Shown: piece after piece, positions 11,490-22,696 of the stretch
Numbering within the stretch: position 1 is the first letter of the stretch
Layout: each line of letters begins with the position of its first letter
NCBI RefSeq assembly: GCF_009730915.1
Contig: NC_052474.1
Location: forward strand, 21,239,501 to 21,303,500
Length of the DNA: 64,000 bases
Source of the DNA: Dioscorea cayenensis subsp. rotundata
Lineage: Eukaryota > Streptophyta > Magnoliopsida > Dioscoreales > Dioscoreaceae
Direction: 5' to 3'
Position numbers and translations under genes: made by a program
Notes under the pieces: generated by a model
What the model was told of the DNA's origin: nothing
Databases searched by the model: none
What the model saw: only the letters and a program-made list of their open reading frames with translations

Positions 11490-13848
11490 ATGGGATCCTT
11501 ATCACTCCAAGAACAAACCCTTGTGCATGACCTCAAGGTCACCATTCTAAGCTCCACAAAACTCTACCCTTCAGAGAAACGAAAGAAAGAAGGTCCATGT
11601 TCCTCTCAAACATAGACCAAGTCCTAGACTTCAACGTTCATACAGTTCATTTCTTCAAGAAAAATACAAAATTTTCGATCGAAAATGTCGTCGAAAAGCT
11701 CAAGTTGGCCTTAGAAAAATTGTTAGTAGCTTATGATTTTTTGGCAGGTAGATTAACTTTTAACAATGGTGAAGGAAGGTTGGAGATTGATTGTAATGGT
11801 GAAGGTGTGAGATTTATAGTTGGTTCAAGTGAGCTTTTGTCTTGAAGATCTTGGTGAGCTTGATTACCCAACTGGCTTTTTAAACAACTTGCAGCGGAGC
11901 AAGCGTTTGATGATTGTGTTGAGGAGTAGTTAGACCAACCTCTCTGTGTTTTTCAGGTACTTGTATATTTGATTTAATATCATGTTAGATAGAATTGATT
12001 TTAGTTTATGAAAAATATTATTTTAAGTATAACTAGAATAATTAAATGATTTTAATTTTAATAGTTAGATTCGTAGGAAAAATATATTTTTCTTTACATT
12101 AATTGGGTTTTTATTTGTATCAGATATAAGAGCTAGCTAGTAGTTTTGATAGCTTCATATATATATATATATATATATGGGGTATACGTATGCTTGTTAT
12201 TTTTTGTTCTTTTAAAATTAACAAGAACCATTTGTTTAAATTTCAAAAGATTAAAGGATTTTTATATATAATTCAGGAACCACTTTATATATATATTGTT
12301 CTATCGACTAAATCAAACTTTCATTTATTATTCATAGATTAAACATAAAAATAAAGATATATTTTATGAACATAAAATGCACTTTTTAGACTATATATAT
12401 GTAACAAAATCAGTCTTCCGCGTATGTCACACCTTTTATTTTTCTATCATATAATATTTGTTATGAATAATTATGCATTTGCACTAATATAGTATTAGAA
12501 ACAATACTTTAATTCAACCAAATTTGATTAACCTTCCAACATTTAAAAGGATCACACCACAAGCTAAAGCCCTCCACCCACACTGTCACAAGCATCACCA
12601 TCTTATTTACATATATAAAATATATTGTCCTCATCATAAACAATATATAATTCTATTTTTTTAAAAAAAATTATTTTACTTTTTATTTTATGAAATGACA
12701 TAAACAAAGAATGAATTGATGAAGCACCACCATTCATTCTCTGCCTAGTGTCTTGTTCACCACTACTTCATCACTTCAATGTCCACCATATATATACTAT
12801 GCATACAAAGTTCATCATCACATGCTAGGACCTTACAATATATATATATATATAGGAAAAATATGGAAAAATTATATATATATATAAACTTAATGATAAA
12901 TTTATTTACACCACAATTAATTAGTAATTATTCATAATATGTTTTCCCCGCTCAATTTCACCAAATTAAATTAGGATGATCATCCTTCAAATGTGAGGCT
13001 GTGCAATGGAGTATGCAACAACCATTGCACATCTGATGGAATAAGTTTCCAAACATTCTTGATAAACCTCGTGCCATCGTCCGCCGGGCAAGCCTCGCTC
13101 GTGCCGCCATGCAACGACCGCCATCTCCTCGCCGCCCGTTCTCCTCCCACCGTCAAATTCCACCCTGAACTCATTAAACTCAACCCTCCTCTAACCCCAA
13201 CTCTTCCATGATCACATGCACCAACACGAACCTCAAGCTCAATCACAAGCTCTTCCACTTAACCCTCAAAAGACATATATCTACCCTCAAACACAGCTCA
13301 AGGTTGCAAATACACCATCACTAGCTTCAATGTAATGGCAGCTCATCTATGGAGATGCAAAGCATTAGTATCAAATACAATGAAGCTCAGTACTGATGAA
13401 ACAAGCATGCTTTTTGCTGTAAATCTCCGGCCAAGGCTGAAGCCACCTTTGTCACAGTCTTACACTGGCATACGCAGTGTTATGCTTGGTGTTCAACCAC
13501 AAACAAAGCATTGAAAGAAGGGAGTTTTAAGGAAGTAGTTGAAGTAGTGTGTGAAGGAGGGAGGAGAATGGATGATGAGTATGCAAGGTCAGTGATAGAT
13601 TGGGGGGAGTTGTATAAAGGGTTTCCAAAAGGAGATGTGTTTGTGTCTTCATGGTGGAAATTAGGGTTTGAGGAAGTGGTTTATCCATGGGGGAAGCCTG
13701 TTTATACGTTGCCCTAGGGTTGTGCCAAGCCAGGATATTACTGTGGTTTTTCCTGCCATTGAGGTTGATGAAGGTGTTAATGTTTTTGTTGCTCTTCCTT
13801 GTGAGCTCATGGATCACTATTCCACTCTTTTTATGAGTTCCTTCACTA

Positions 13849-13881
<33 letters not shown>

Positions 13882-13899
13882 AGTGGGTTATATTGTGAT
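11490..13899 (+). pseudogene. Broken BAHD acyltransferase (omega-hydroxyacid/fatty alcohol hydroxycinnamoyl transferase-like)
   Basis: Family members move a hydroxycinnamoyl group from CoA to an alcohol in the cytosol (suberin/wax building). Exon 1 (11490 to about 11957) encodes MGSLSLQEQTLVHDLKVTIL, then FLSNIDQVLDFNVHTVHFF in another frame, then LEDLGELDYP and NWLFKQLAAEQAFDDCVEE in further frames, with an in-frame TAG before LDQPLCVFQ. Exon 2 (about 12972-13899) has VCNNHCTSDGISFQTFLINL with the HXXXD motif (HCTSD, 13023-13037), CNDRHLLAARSPP, TSFNVMAAHLWRCKAL, RMDDEYARSVIDWGELYKGF and GFEEVVYPWGKP at the DFGWG position. At least five frame changes or stops separate these blocks, so no full-length protein is possible as read. 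A GT microsatellite (13857-13880) lies at the 3' end. Family call firm; exact substrate group inferred. Confidence 0.85.
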
Positions 13900-14026
13900 G
13901 TAACAAAAGGAACCTTTTATGTGGAAAAGACTTATATATTAATATTTATGATGTATTAGGAATAAATGGTTATCAAAGGGTTATCGTTTAATTTCTTAAC
14001 GTTTAATTATATATAATATCATGCTT

Positions 14027-15026
14027 NNNNNNNNNNNNNNNNNNNNNNNNNNNNNNNNNNNNNNNNNNNNNNNNNNNNNNNNNNNNNNNNNNNNNNNNNN
14101 NNNNNNNNNNNNNNNNNNNNNNNNNNNNNNNNNNNNNNNNNNNNNNNNNNNNNNNNNNNNNNNNNNNNNNNNNNNNNNNNNNNNNNNNNNNNNNNNNNNN
14201 NNNNNNNNNNNNNNNNNNNNNNNNNNNNNNNNNNNNNNNNNNNNNNNNNNNNNNNNNNNNNNNNNNNNNNNNNNNNNNNNNNNNNNNNNNNNNNNNNNNN
14301 NNNNNNNNNNNNNNNNNNNNNNNNNNNNNNNNNNNNNNNNNNNNNNNNNNNNNNNNNNNNNNNNNNNNNNNNNNNNNNNNNNNNNNNNNNNNNNNNNNNN
14401 NNNNNNNNNNNNNNNNNNNNNNNNNNNNNNNNNNNNNNNNNNNNNNNNNNNNNNNNNNNNNNNNNNNNNNNNNNNNNNNNNNNNNNNNNNNNNNNNNNNN
14501 NNNNNNNNNNNNNNNNNNNNNNNNNNNNNNNNNNNNNNNNNNNNNNNNNNNNNNNNNNNNNNNNNNNNNNNNNNNNNNNNNNNNNNNNNNNNNNNNNNNN
14601 NNNNNNNNNNNNNNNNNNNNNNNNNNNNNNNNNNNNNNNNNNNNNNNNNNNNNNNNNNNNNNNNNNNNNNNNNNNNNNNNNNNNNNNNNNNNNNNNNNNN
14701 NNNNNNNNNNNNNNNNNNNNNNNNNNNNNNNNNNNNNNNNNNNNNNNNNNNNNNNNNNNNNNNNNNNNNNNNNNNNNNNNNNNNNNNNNNNNNNNNNNNN
14801 NNNNNNNNNNNNNNNNNNNNNNNNNNNNNNNNNNNNNNNNNNNNNNNNNNNNNNNNNNNNNNNNNNNNNNNNNNNNNNNNNNNNNNNNNNNNNNNNNNNN
14901 NNNNNNNNNNNNNNNNNNNNNNNNNNNNNNNNNNNNNNNNNNNNNNNNNNNNNNNNNNNNNNNNNNNNNNNNNNNNNNNNNNNNNNNNNNNNNNNNNNNN
15001 NNNNNNNNNNNNNNNNNNNNNNNNNN
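14027..15026. other. Assembly gap of exactly 1000 N
   Basis: Unknown bases. The round length suggests a placeholder rather than a measured size. The open frame spanning it is an artefact. The gap falls where the left end of the Mutator-like element should be. Confidence 0.99.
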
Positions 15027-16440
15027 TCAGTTACGTATTACGTTAGTTTCGGAAATGGGTTCACGGCACGTCAAGAAGAAATATTTAAGTCGCGCCAACC
15101 CACGGACGGATGCCACTGCCTCCTAACCACTCGCTCAAGGCAGTGACGAGAGGGCGATTTCTCATCGCGCGCTGCCGGACGCCGCCTCCTACTTCCACCA
15201 CCACGCCGCGACGCATTCCTCGACGGAGAAGCCCTCCCTACCCCGCAGATCGCAACAACCCCTACCACGACAACGATGCGACCACGGCAGCCCGATCGCA
15301 GTAAAATGCAACTCGTGAATATCGGGCAAGATGTCACCGCAACTCTTACGCAGTACTGCCAGATATTGACGACCGAGTTTCTCATTGCTCGCTCGTGTGA
15401 GGCGCTTTGAAGGATCGCTCACAACCTACCGCGCCATCCCCTCGAAAAGAACCGAGCACCCGGACGTAACGAGAGGCGCCGGAATTCGACGACGACGACA
15501 TCATCGGAAGGTCATCCAAGGCGGCTACATTCAAGAGACTTGGCGAAAAAGAGGGAGAATAATATCGCTTCCTGCCTCCACCGGCCCTACGGACGACGTA
15601 AACAATAAGCAACACCACTTCCACGGTACAGATGTCACGATCGAGTCCGCTCGCCGCTGGCGACATGGCTACGACGGAGAGGACATCGAGATGACGGCGT
15701 CGCGGTCACGGCTGAGAAGGTCGCTGACTCTCTTCGACGAAATCGTCACCCGCTGGAACCGGGCCGCCGAGATCATGTGATCAAAGATGGACACAATCCC
15801 CCAAGGTCAAGAACAAGTTGAGCGTGGTCTCCCAACGATGTCGCTGTCATGGCCACGGCCGGAGAAGATCGTCGAATCCGCTGTCGCTGCCGCGGTCAGC
15901 GGCCGACAAGATTGCGTCAGCCCAAGGTGACACAATCCCACCCACAACAAGAACCATGTAAGGAAGTGTTCGCTGTTGATGTCGCCGCCGTCGCCCTCAA
16001 GATCGGGCCGATCACAATCCCACAACAAGAACAACAATGTAGTGACGTGTTCTGCAGCTGATGCCGCTGCCATCGTCCCCAGATCGAAGGAAGATGTCAC
16101 GAAGACTCCCGGATCGAGCAACAGAGAGATGTATCAAGGCCAATCAAAATCGACTGTGACGCGCCTGTAAAGCTTTTTATTCAAGAAGAAGAAATGGTTG
16201 GCCTCGAGTCGCTTCCTTAAACAAATACTGAGCTGTGGAGTCGATGAGGATCTTCCTCAACCGCCTATGGACGGGTGAAGTGTAACGCTTTTTACGATAT
16301 TGTTTAAAGGGTTTCTATAAGTGTTTAACTATTACCTAATAGTGTTTAATACCATTATGTTATCATTTAAGTTTTCAGCTTTACCGCTTAATTATATATA
16401 ATATCATGTAACAATTGATAATATCATTTAAAGTATTTAC
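15027..16440 (+). other. GC-rich 5' part of the element, possible N-terminal region of the Ulp1-like gene
   Basis: This segment is the GC-richest of the window. The longest open frame, 15385-15780 (plus, 131 codons, rich in Arg), has no recognisable domain. Overlapping frames on both strands are equally open because stop codons are rare in GC-rich DNA. Degenerate repeats with CACAATCCCA and CAACAAGAA are at about 15930-16050. From 16300 the AT-rich motif array (GTTTAA) begins. Its position upstream of the C48 domain, on the same strand, makes it a candidate for the rest of that gene; this is inference. Confidence 0.35.
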
Positions 16441-16559
16441 AATATGGTCTTCTAATATCTGCTATCGTTGAACCTCAAGCACCGCTGTCGTGGAAGAACG
16501 ACTGCCGCGACTACACGCCGACTAGAGTTATACACGCTGCGCGGAAGGAGACGGTCATC

Positions 16560-17216
16560 GATGATGCGATGACGCCATCGCGATAATACAAAAGTCAGCC
16601 GAGCAAAGAGCCATCCTTACAAGAAGCGCCGTCATCGATCGTTGCCATACTGCTTTTATGTCAAAAGCGTGACGCACGACATGACACAATTATGGCTATG
16701 ATCGGGGATGCTCAGCGCAACTCGCATGAAGTTCAAATTGTCATCCTCCCGATAATCATGAATGGCCACTCCATGTCGTCGTCCCCGACAATGATAATCA
16801 AGAATACAGTCATTATTCTTCATGTCCCGGGTACTGATAAGGACGCGATTGACATGGTAAGTTCTTTAATTACGTCCGATTAATATCCTGCTTTGGTATT
16901 TAAATCGGTATTCTAATCCTCGACTTGCATATCTCGACAATGGAATCTATTCCGACCTTTGCGTCGACATGGAGTTAGATGAGTCGGCGGCACTGCAGTA
17001 GTACCCGCTGCAGCACGACTACGTAAAACCCCACGCCTAAAACAAGGGAAGCGCCGACTGCGCATCGCCCACGCTCATGCGTTTATCGAGCACGTCGTGA
17101 GAAGTTACGGCCACTGCAGTGCAGATCGTTTCCTTACCTCAGATCACGGTATGCTACCCGCGATACTTAAGGAGGGAGGGCACGTGCCACTCATGACAGT
17201 GTCACCAAGTGGTTAA
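16560..17216 (+). pseudogene. Ulp1/SENP-like C48 cysteine peptidase domain of the MULE, degenerate
   Basis: C48 peptidases cleave SUMO or ubiquitin-like tags; MULE versions are of uncertain catalytic function. Reading across frames gives YKSQPSKEPSL, KRDARHDTIMAMIGDAQRN, HEVQIVILPIIMNGH at the family's GHW position (16755-16768), LHVVVPDNDNQEYSHYSS and DKDAIDM, followed by a GTAAGT donor at 16858. A second exon from about 16920 gives LCVDMELDESAAL, then NKGSADCA (Cys codon 17059-17061), which matches the Q-G-x-D-C catalytic-Cys motif, then AHAFIEHVVRSYG, with a stop at 17214-17216. A one-base loss falls right at the His-Trp. In-frame stops and frame changes (for example at 17021) make it non-functional as read. 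Similar protease genes occur in Kaonashi and VANDAL MULEs. Confidence 0.65.
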
Positions 17217-17276
17217 ATTTGCGTTTCAACAATATGTCTTCAGATATCCGATCATCAATTTTGTTTTCAAATGTAA

Positions 17277-17830
17277 CTGACAAATTCAATTCATTGTTTT
17301 CGTGTTCAAGAACATGACTTGTATATCTTAATGTAAATTTTGTTTGTTTTTGAATTGTAAAGCGGGTTAAATTCCATTCGGTTTTATTTCATTGTTTAAT
17401 TTACGTTGTAATTGCGTACATTTCACTTTCATTGTTTAAATATAGTATATATCGCTTTAAAACATCAGCTTTTAAATATTTCAAATTACGGTGAAAATTC
17501 GCTTTAAAAATAACACTTTCTCTCGCTTAAATAAATGCACTTATTGTTTAACTAAATATGGAAAGTTGCCCATCAATACACAATTCAATTCATTGTTTTT
17601 GTTTTCGAAGAACACGACTCTGTATATCTCAATGTAAATTTTGTTTGTTTTCAATTGTAAAGGCAGGTTAAATTTCATTCGCTTTCATTTCATTGTTTAA
17701 TTTACGCTGTAGTTGTGTACATTTCCGCTTTCATTGTTTAAATATACCATATATCGCTTTAAACATCGCTTGAAATATTTCAAATTACAAATCAGATCCG
17801 CTTAAAATAACAACGCTCCGTGAAAATACA
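17277..17830. repeat. 300-bp tandem repeat between the two convergent MULE genes
   Basis: Two copies start near 17284 and 17583 (both with ATTCAATTCATTGTTTT) and continue through GTATATCTTAATGTAAATTT / GTATATCTCAATGTAAATTT and several CATTGTTTAA motifs to about 17520 and 17825. They fill the space between the end of the Ulp1-like gene (17216) and the end of the transposase gene (17879). Non-coding. Confidence 0.85.
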
Positions 17831-17878
17831 TTCAATTGCTGTAAATACACAATGTTTCGCTCATCGCTCGGGCTTTAT

Positions 17879-19945
17879 TAATCAATGCCTAGTCGGCGAC
17901 AGGGCTCATCTGCAAGATCGCCGATCGCGACCGGATCCTCGCAGCTGGGTCGCAATGTAACCTCATGGACATCAAACGCTGGGCGACTGATCCTCTTTTC
18001 GCCCTAAGCCGCCCTGAGCTGCCTTCTAGTCACAAAGTGGTCGCAGAACGAAGCTCACGATTTCGCCCCAAGGCCTCGCCATCGCCGGGTATGGGGAATA
18101 TAGCTTCCTTGTACGCCAGCTTTGTAATTGTCGACGCTGAAGTACCCGCTAATAAATCGATGTACGCTGCGTCTCCGCTCACATTTGTCAGCCGCAAGCA
18201 TGTTTCGCAAGGGATACCATAAACTTGCCACCTTCGACACGAACAAGTTCGATGGCGTAGATCCACGTAGTTGCCGGATCGGGTCGATCTACTCGTGAAC
18301 GATCATCGACACAACGACCAACACGTAAGATTTCGGCCGCCCTCAACAATGATCTCTAACTTCGAACGTATGTCCGGGCATAAGTAGGTCTCCCATTTGG
18401 TCGCTGCTCACGCACGTGCTACATAACATGCGATCAACTTGAACCTCGACAAATAAGGTTAAACAAAGACAAAGTCGATGGTTAAATAATTCGCAACATG
18501 TTTAAAACATTATTGTAATTAAATAAACGAAATGATTAATATTTAAAGTCGAAAAAGTGTAATTAAACAAAGATTGAGAATGTTTAAAGGGTAATACAAA
18601 AATGTTAAGTGTAAATCAACATTCGCAGCCTTTTATGGAGTCGACCATTTTCGCCACCGTGAAATGACGAGCTTCCTTGATCCAAGCATCGAACGATCCG
18701 CGACGCTCGAATACATCTCACCCCAACGATCACCTCCGAACAGAGATCAATTACCAATGTGCCATATCCGATTTATTAATCAACCAAATGATGAGCTCGG
18801 GTGATATGGCATCGCGCTCATTCACTGAGATTATCGAAATCTTTAGCCGTGGACGCCCACGCACGCGGAAGCATATAGATCAAAGACTCCTCCCTCAATG
18901 CCTTCCCAAGTCCGACATCGCTTTCATAAAATTGGCCTCCAAATGTCGAAGACAAGACGCATGTGGCGAAGAAGGGAAGACTCGCGAATTGCGCTCACAA
19001 GGCCCTCGACTCGTCCGACACGAAGGTAATTATCTCATGATAATCTCCACCTCGTGATAAGGCATCGCCCAACTTAGATATCGTAACCAAGTCCAATCTG
19101 GCATCGGTCTCGCATTGTCGACTATACCAAGGCGACGTGGAAAAAACCCATTGTTACCATCTTTCCCTCGCTGGCACCCAAAGAGTGTACTCTCGATATT
19201 TTCCAAGGAGGTGGGTACCATCGAGAAACAGCAGCACGCCCCGCAAGCCCTCTCGAATCCCACAATACACGCTACCGAAAGAAAAAGAATGCACGCTTAA
19301 AACGATCACCGCCTCTCTCCACGATCGCAATGTCAGCCGGATTTGTCTCACCCACCTTATCCACATACCAAAGCAAACAAATATAGTCGGAGATGTCACC
19401 GCTGCCGAGGACCACCCTGCATGCTCTTTTTCCCAACCAAGCCTCGCTTGTATGGTACGTGGACACCATGTTCCCGCAACATGTCCTTCCTCGAATGTCG
19501 ACGGCCTCGTATAAGGGACTGCGTCCTGAGCTCTCAATCACTCGCGCGCTAACCCATTTTTTTCGACGCTTTTCGATGTGACGTCGAACCTACGCCACCA
19601 CCGCAAGTGTGTGACGGGTTGATTGTCTTGATTCAAAGTATTTTTGTTATACTTTTTGATGCATGAAGGCGCCAACGACAACCATCGGGCAGCAGATTCC
19701 ACGACCACTCACGATGTTTTTCGCTCTTTATGAATTTGAAGTCAAAATTCCTTTTGATTGCATGATTTCAAGTACATCCCTCGAAATGTTCGACAATCGC
19801 AAAACGCCGACCAATATCCAACGACAACACTTCGTAATGATCCGACGAGGAAGGAAGACATCCCACACCGCTGTGGTCACCATGGGATGAACGTGAGCAC
19901 TCGCAGAATCCGAATTCCTCGCCAACACTTCACCAAATGAAAAGA
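17879..19945 (-). pseudogene. MULE (mudrA-like) transposase, degenerate
   Basis: DDE transposase of the Mutator superfamily. Order on the minus strand: an N-terminal piece with MVTTAVWDVFLPRRIITK and RDVLEIMQSKGILTSNS (19949-19728, MuDR-type domain); the catalytic core with GVLLFLDGTHLLGKY (first Asp, near 19200), LFGCQRGKDGNNGFFP, LGIVDNARPMPDWTW, SSPHASCLRHLEANFMKAM and SFDAWIKEARHF; then, after an AT-rich probable intron (about 18430-18640) with TTAAAC motifs, WETYLCPDIRSKLEIIVEGG, NYVDLRHRTCSCRRWQVYG (SWIM zinc finger, near 18220-18260), and LAYKEAIFPIP. The tail has a Cys-rich zinc-knuckle remnant just before the stop at 17879-17881. Adjacent motifs repeatedly sit in different frames, separated by single-base indels, so no full protein can be made as read. 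Family identification is firm. Confidence 0.85.
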
Positions 19946-19949
19946 TCAA

Positions 19950-22590
19950 TATGTTAAGCGGAGAATATAATGTTTAAGCGATAATGACAATAGTTAAACG
20001 TTAAATTAAATACTTAAACAATTAACTAATAACGTAAAGGACTAGTACTAATATGTTAACCAAATGACGGACATATTTAAACAATAATCGACCCCTGCAT
20101 AACCGAATAATTAAAAGAAAAGGAACTTACAACGAGTAAACCTCGCTTTTCATTAGATTCGGCAATAGCACATTTTCGCTCCCTCGACGACAAGATCAAC
20201 TCACAAAGACATTCAAGATGGAGTGGACGTGACACATCCACCGGAAGTCAACATCGCTTTCTATCGGGCAAACTGCTTTTATATCCATCCGTGTGATGAA
20301 CTTAACCCTCGACAAGAGAAACTCTCGAGACCCCATCGCTCACATATCTCAGCCTAACACCAATTCCCAAGAAGTCTCGAGCTGTGAACATTAGCACTCT
20401 TCCCTCCCCGTCAATCTAGCAATACCACAAAAACTCTCCATAATATATCTGATCGAAAACCAAATCAGCATAAACCAAATGAAATGAAGAACAAAAACGA
20501 AGACGACGTAAGAAGAAGTAGAAGATGTAAAGAACAAAATGCATAGATGTAATCGCAAAACAAAAAAAGTGCACAGATTGTACGACAGAGGTTAGACTAG
20601 ACGTGATGTGATTGGGCGGTATTTTTTTTCCTCCATCCCAAGGGCAAAAAGGGAAATATATGTCATTGTCGCGAGGAAGACATGTTGTCATCGTTCGAAT
20701 GAAAGTTCTCAACTCAACACGAGTCTCTGTGTAAACGCCAAGCTTTTTATGTTTAAACAGATACATATAGTGTTTAAAATAACGGTTAACTGTTTAACTA
20801 AAGTCTATATCATGTAAATAATATGTTATTGTTTAAATCGAATGCTTTCATCGACATCGCGTCGCTAGATGGGTACCTCCCGGTCACCTGCTTAAAACAT
20901 ATTTACGTATTTTCTTAAACACCGCTGTCATTGTTTAAAGAGTAACTTGAGTATTGTTTAACTTTTTTTCTATTGTTTACAATGACGCTTTTTGTTTCCC
21001 ACATTGTTTTTACTAGGTCTCTGCTTAAATTTCGTAAGTTCACAACAACTACGATTGTTTCGCTTTTATTTATAAAAGATTTACAAGATTTACAACATTT
21101 ACAAAGATTTACAACATTTACAACATTTACAACGTCCGCTCGGACTTTGGACACTCACGACTCGACCCTCAGATAACGAAACAAGTGTCTCAGTACATTC
21201 GATACGCCACGCTGTGCATAACAAGCGCATCAACTTGAACTCCGCAAAACGTATAACATTAAAAAGGTTAAACAACACACATTCATGAAAACGACTATTA
21301 ATCAATGTGTCATGGTAGGACTTAAACGACGATCCCGAGTAGTTAAACACGTAACGTAAGAGTTGTACATCGACGCCATTTTCTTAAACGCTAACGTAAA
21401 AGTCTCAGTGGTAAATGTCAACCCCGTCTTTAAAGGATGTTTCACGATCTCCTCCTCTAGAGAATCCTCCGCAATCACGCAATACGTGAAAAACTTTCTT
21501 TTCTTACCCAAGTCGAAATGCTCTTTAATTGCTTTCCCAGTCATCCATCACTGGAGAATCCTCCTGCATTCGTGCAATTATGAGAGGATTTCGTCAAGGA
21601 GAAAAAGATAGTTTAACTAGTTCGGTGATTACGGCTAATTGATTCTCAAGATAAGGAAGAAGGCTCACGAAACATCCTTTCAGATAGAGTGGTTGTCCAT
21701 GGGAAGAGGAGGAAGAGGAGGAGGAGGAGGAGGAGGATGATGAGGACGACGAGGAGTGGTTGTCCATGGGGAGGGTTCTTCCCAGTTATTTATGGTGTGA
21801 AGTCCATGACAGGCGACTCTTCAGATCCGAGAAAAAGTTAAACGCACAGGGTGCCGATATCGATCGATGAGAACGAACGCGTGTTCGAATTTGATGTTAC
21901 GTGCATAAGAATTAATGCCGTCATTAATTCTTACGCACGGATACTCATAACTCTTGCACCGCCACGCGCTACATGCCAACAATTCGTATCAAACTGAAAA
22001 AGATCACCGCTTTACGCAGAGACTTTTGAGAATTTACACGCTTATGAATAGTTATACATGTAAAGATAATGTTAAACGGAGATGGGAAGTATTAAACGGA
22101 TATGACAATTATTAAAACATATTAGTAAAAATATTTAAACGGATAATAGCAAATAGTTAAACATTATTTAAAAATATACAAATAGATAACCATAAACGAG
22201 AAGAACTTTACAACGAAATGAACTCATCGTAATTACTGTTCTTCTCGTCGTAATACAACTTTACAACCATAAACGAAGAGCGACAATGGCACATGCTGCC
22301 TCGCCGACAATAAAATCGACCATGATTTCATTCAAGATGAAGCTGCACTTGACCAATCCGATGGAAATCAATTTCATTTTCCGCTCGGAAACCGATTTAT
22401 ATATTTCGGGTATGATAATGAGGAGAACAACAAGATGTAATGCAACTCCTCGCATTGTCTATCGTAAACCAAGCGAAAAGTCCTTCAAAAGTCGAACACG
22501 ATGTGATTTTGGGCTTCCTTTCCCACCATTTTCGTGGCTAAAAATGAGATTTCACAACACTGGACCCATTCTGAAGTGAGCGGTAGGGGG
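19950..22590. other. Right non-coding arm of the MULE
   Basis: There is no recognised gene here. Clusters of TTAAAC/GTTTAA lie at about 19960-20100, 20745-20960, 21255-21400 and 22060-22200. A 9-base repeat (ATTTACAAC and variants) is at 21066-21133. A GGA-rich stretch (21700-21760) is flanked by two copies of GTGGTTGTCCATGGG. Open frames such as 21302-21544 (minus, 80 codons) and 22286-22579 (plus, 97 codons) match no family I know. Part of this arm is probably the leader of the transposase gene. Confidence 0.45.
21063..21136. repeat. 9-base minisatellite in the MULE
   Basis: About eight tandem units of ATTTACAAC or ATTTACAAG with slight length variation. Open frames on both strands across it are repeat artefacts. 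Confidence 0.85.
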
Positions 22591-22696
22591 TAAAGGGAAG
22601 TTAAACACTAACGGAGACAGTCTGTGAGTGTGTAAAAAGTAGGGAGGGGTTTTTGGGAAGTTTTGAAAATTACGAGGGGTGAACAGTAATTTTCCC
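22590..22696. repeat. Right terminal region of the MULE
   Basis: Read on the minus strand from 22696 the end is GGGAAAATTACTGTTCACCC, then CTCGTAATTTTCAAAACTTC and CCAAAAACCCCTCCCTAC. This form (G/A start, runs of C, short coding-free lead-in) is usual for plant MULE terminal inverted repeats. The partner repeat is not visible. Confidence 0.65.

Larger units (their letters stand above)
14027..22696. mobile_element. Decayed Mutator-like element (MULE) with transposase and Ulp1-like gene; left end hidden in gap
   Basis: From 15027 to 22696 the base composition changes: more GC and many CpG, unlike the flanks. The block carries a mudrA-like transposase (minus) and a C48-peptidase-like gene (plus), transcribed toward each other, and arrays of GTTTAA/TTAAAC in non-coding parts. 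The right terminus, read inward on the minus strand, begins GGGAAAATTACTGTTCACCC, a start typical of plant MULE inverted repeats. The left repeat is not seen. A weak similarity to the inner right end (GGAAATGGGTTCACGG, 15050-15065) suggests it lies in the N gap. Sequence just left of the gap (13986-14026) also carries CGTTTAAT and a 20-base match to 16386-16405, so the element may start earlier. Both genes are full of single-base indels; the element is dead or poorly sequenced. Confidence 0.8.

Noticed and set aside
14021..15046. 341-codon open frame
   Set aside because: It runs through the N gap and has almost no real sequence.
15071..15666. Overlapping minus-strand open frames in the GC-rich part of the MULE
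   Set aside because: GC-rich DNA has few stops; the frames have low-complexity Arg/Ser/Val content and no family pattern.
20915..21350. Open frames with CCKCCKS-type repeats
   Set aside because: They are translations of the 9-base ATTTACAAC minisatellite.
22286..22579. 97-codon plus-strand open frame near the MULE right end
   Set aside because: No recognisable motif; it lies in the non-coding arm and ends just before the terminal repeat.
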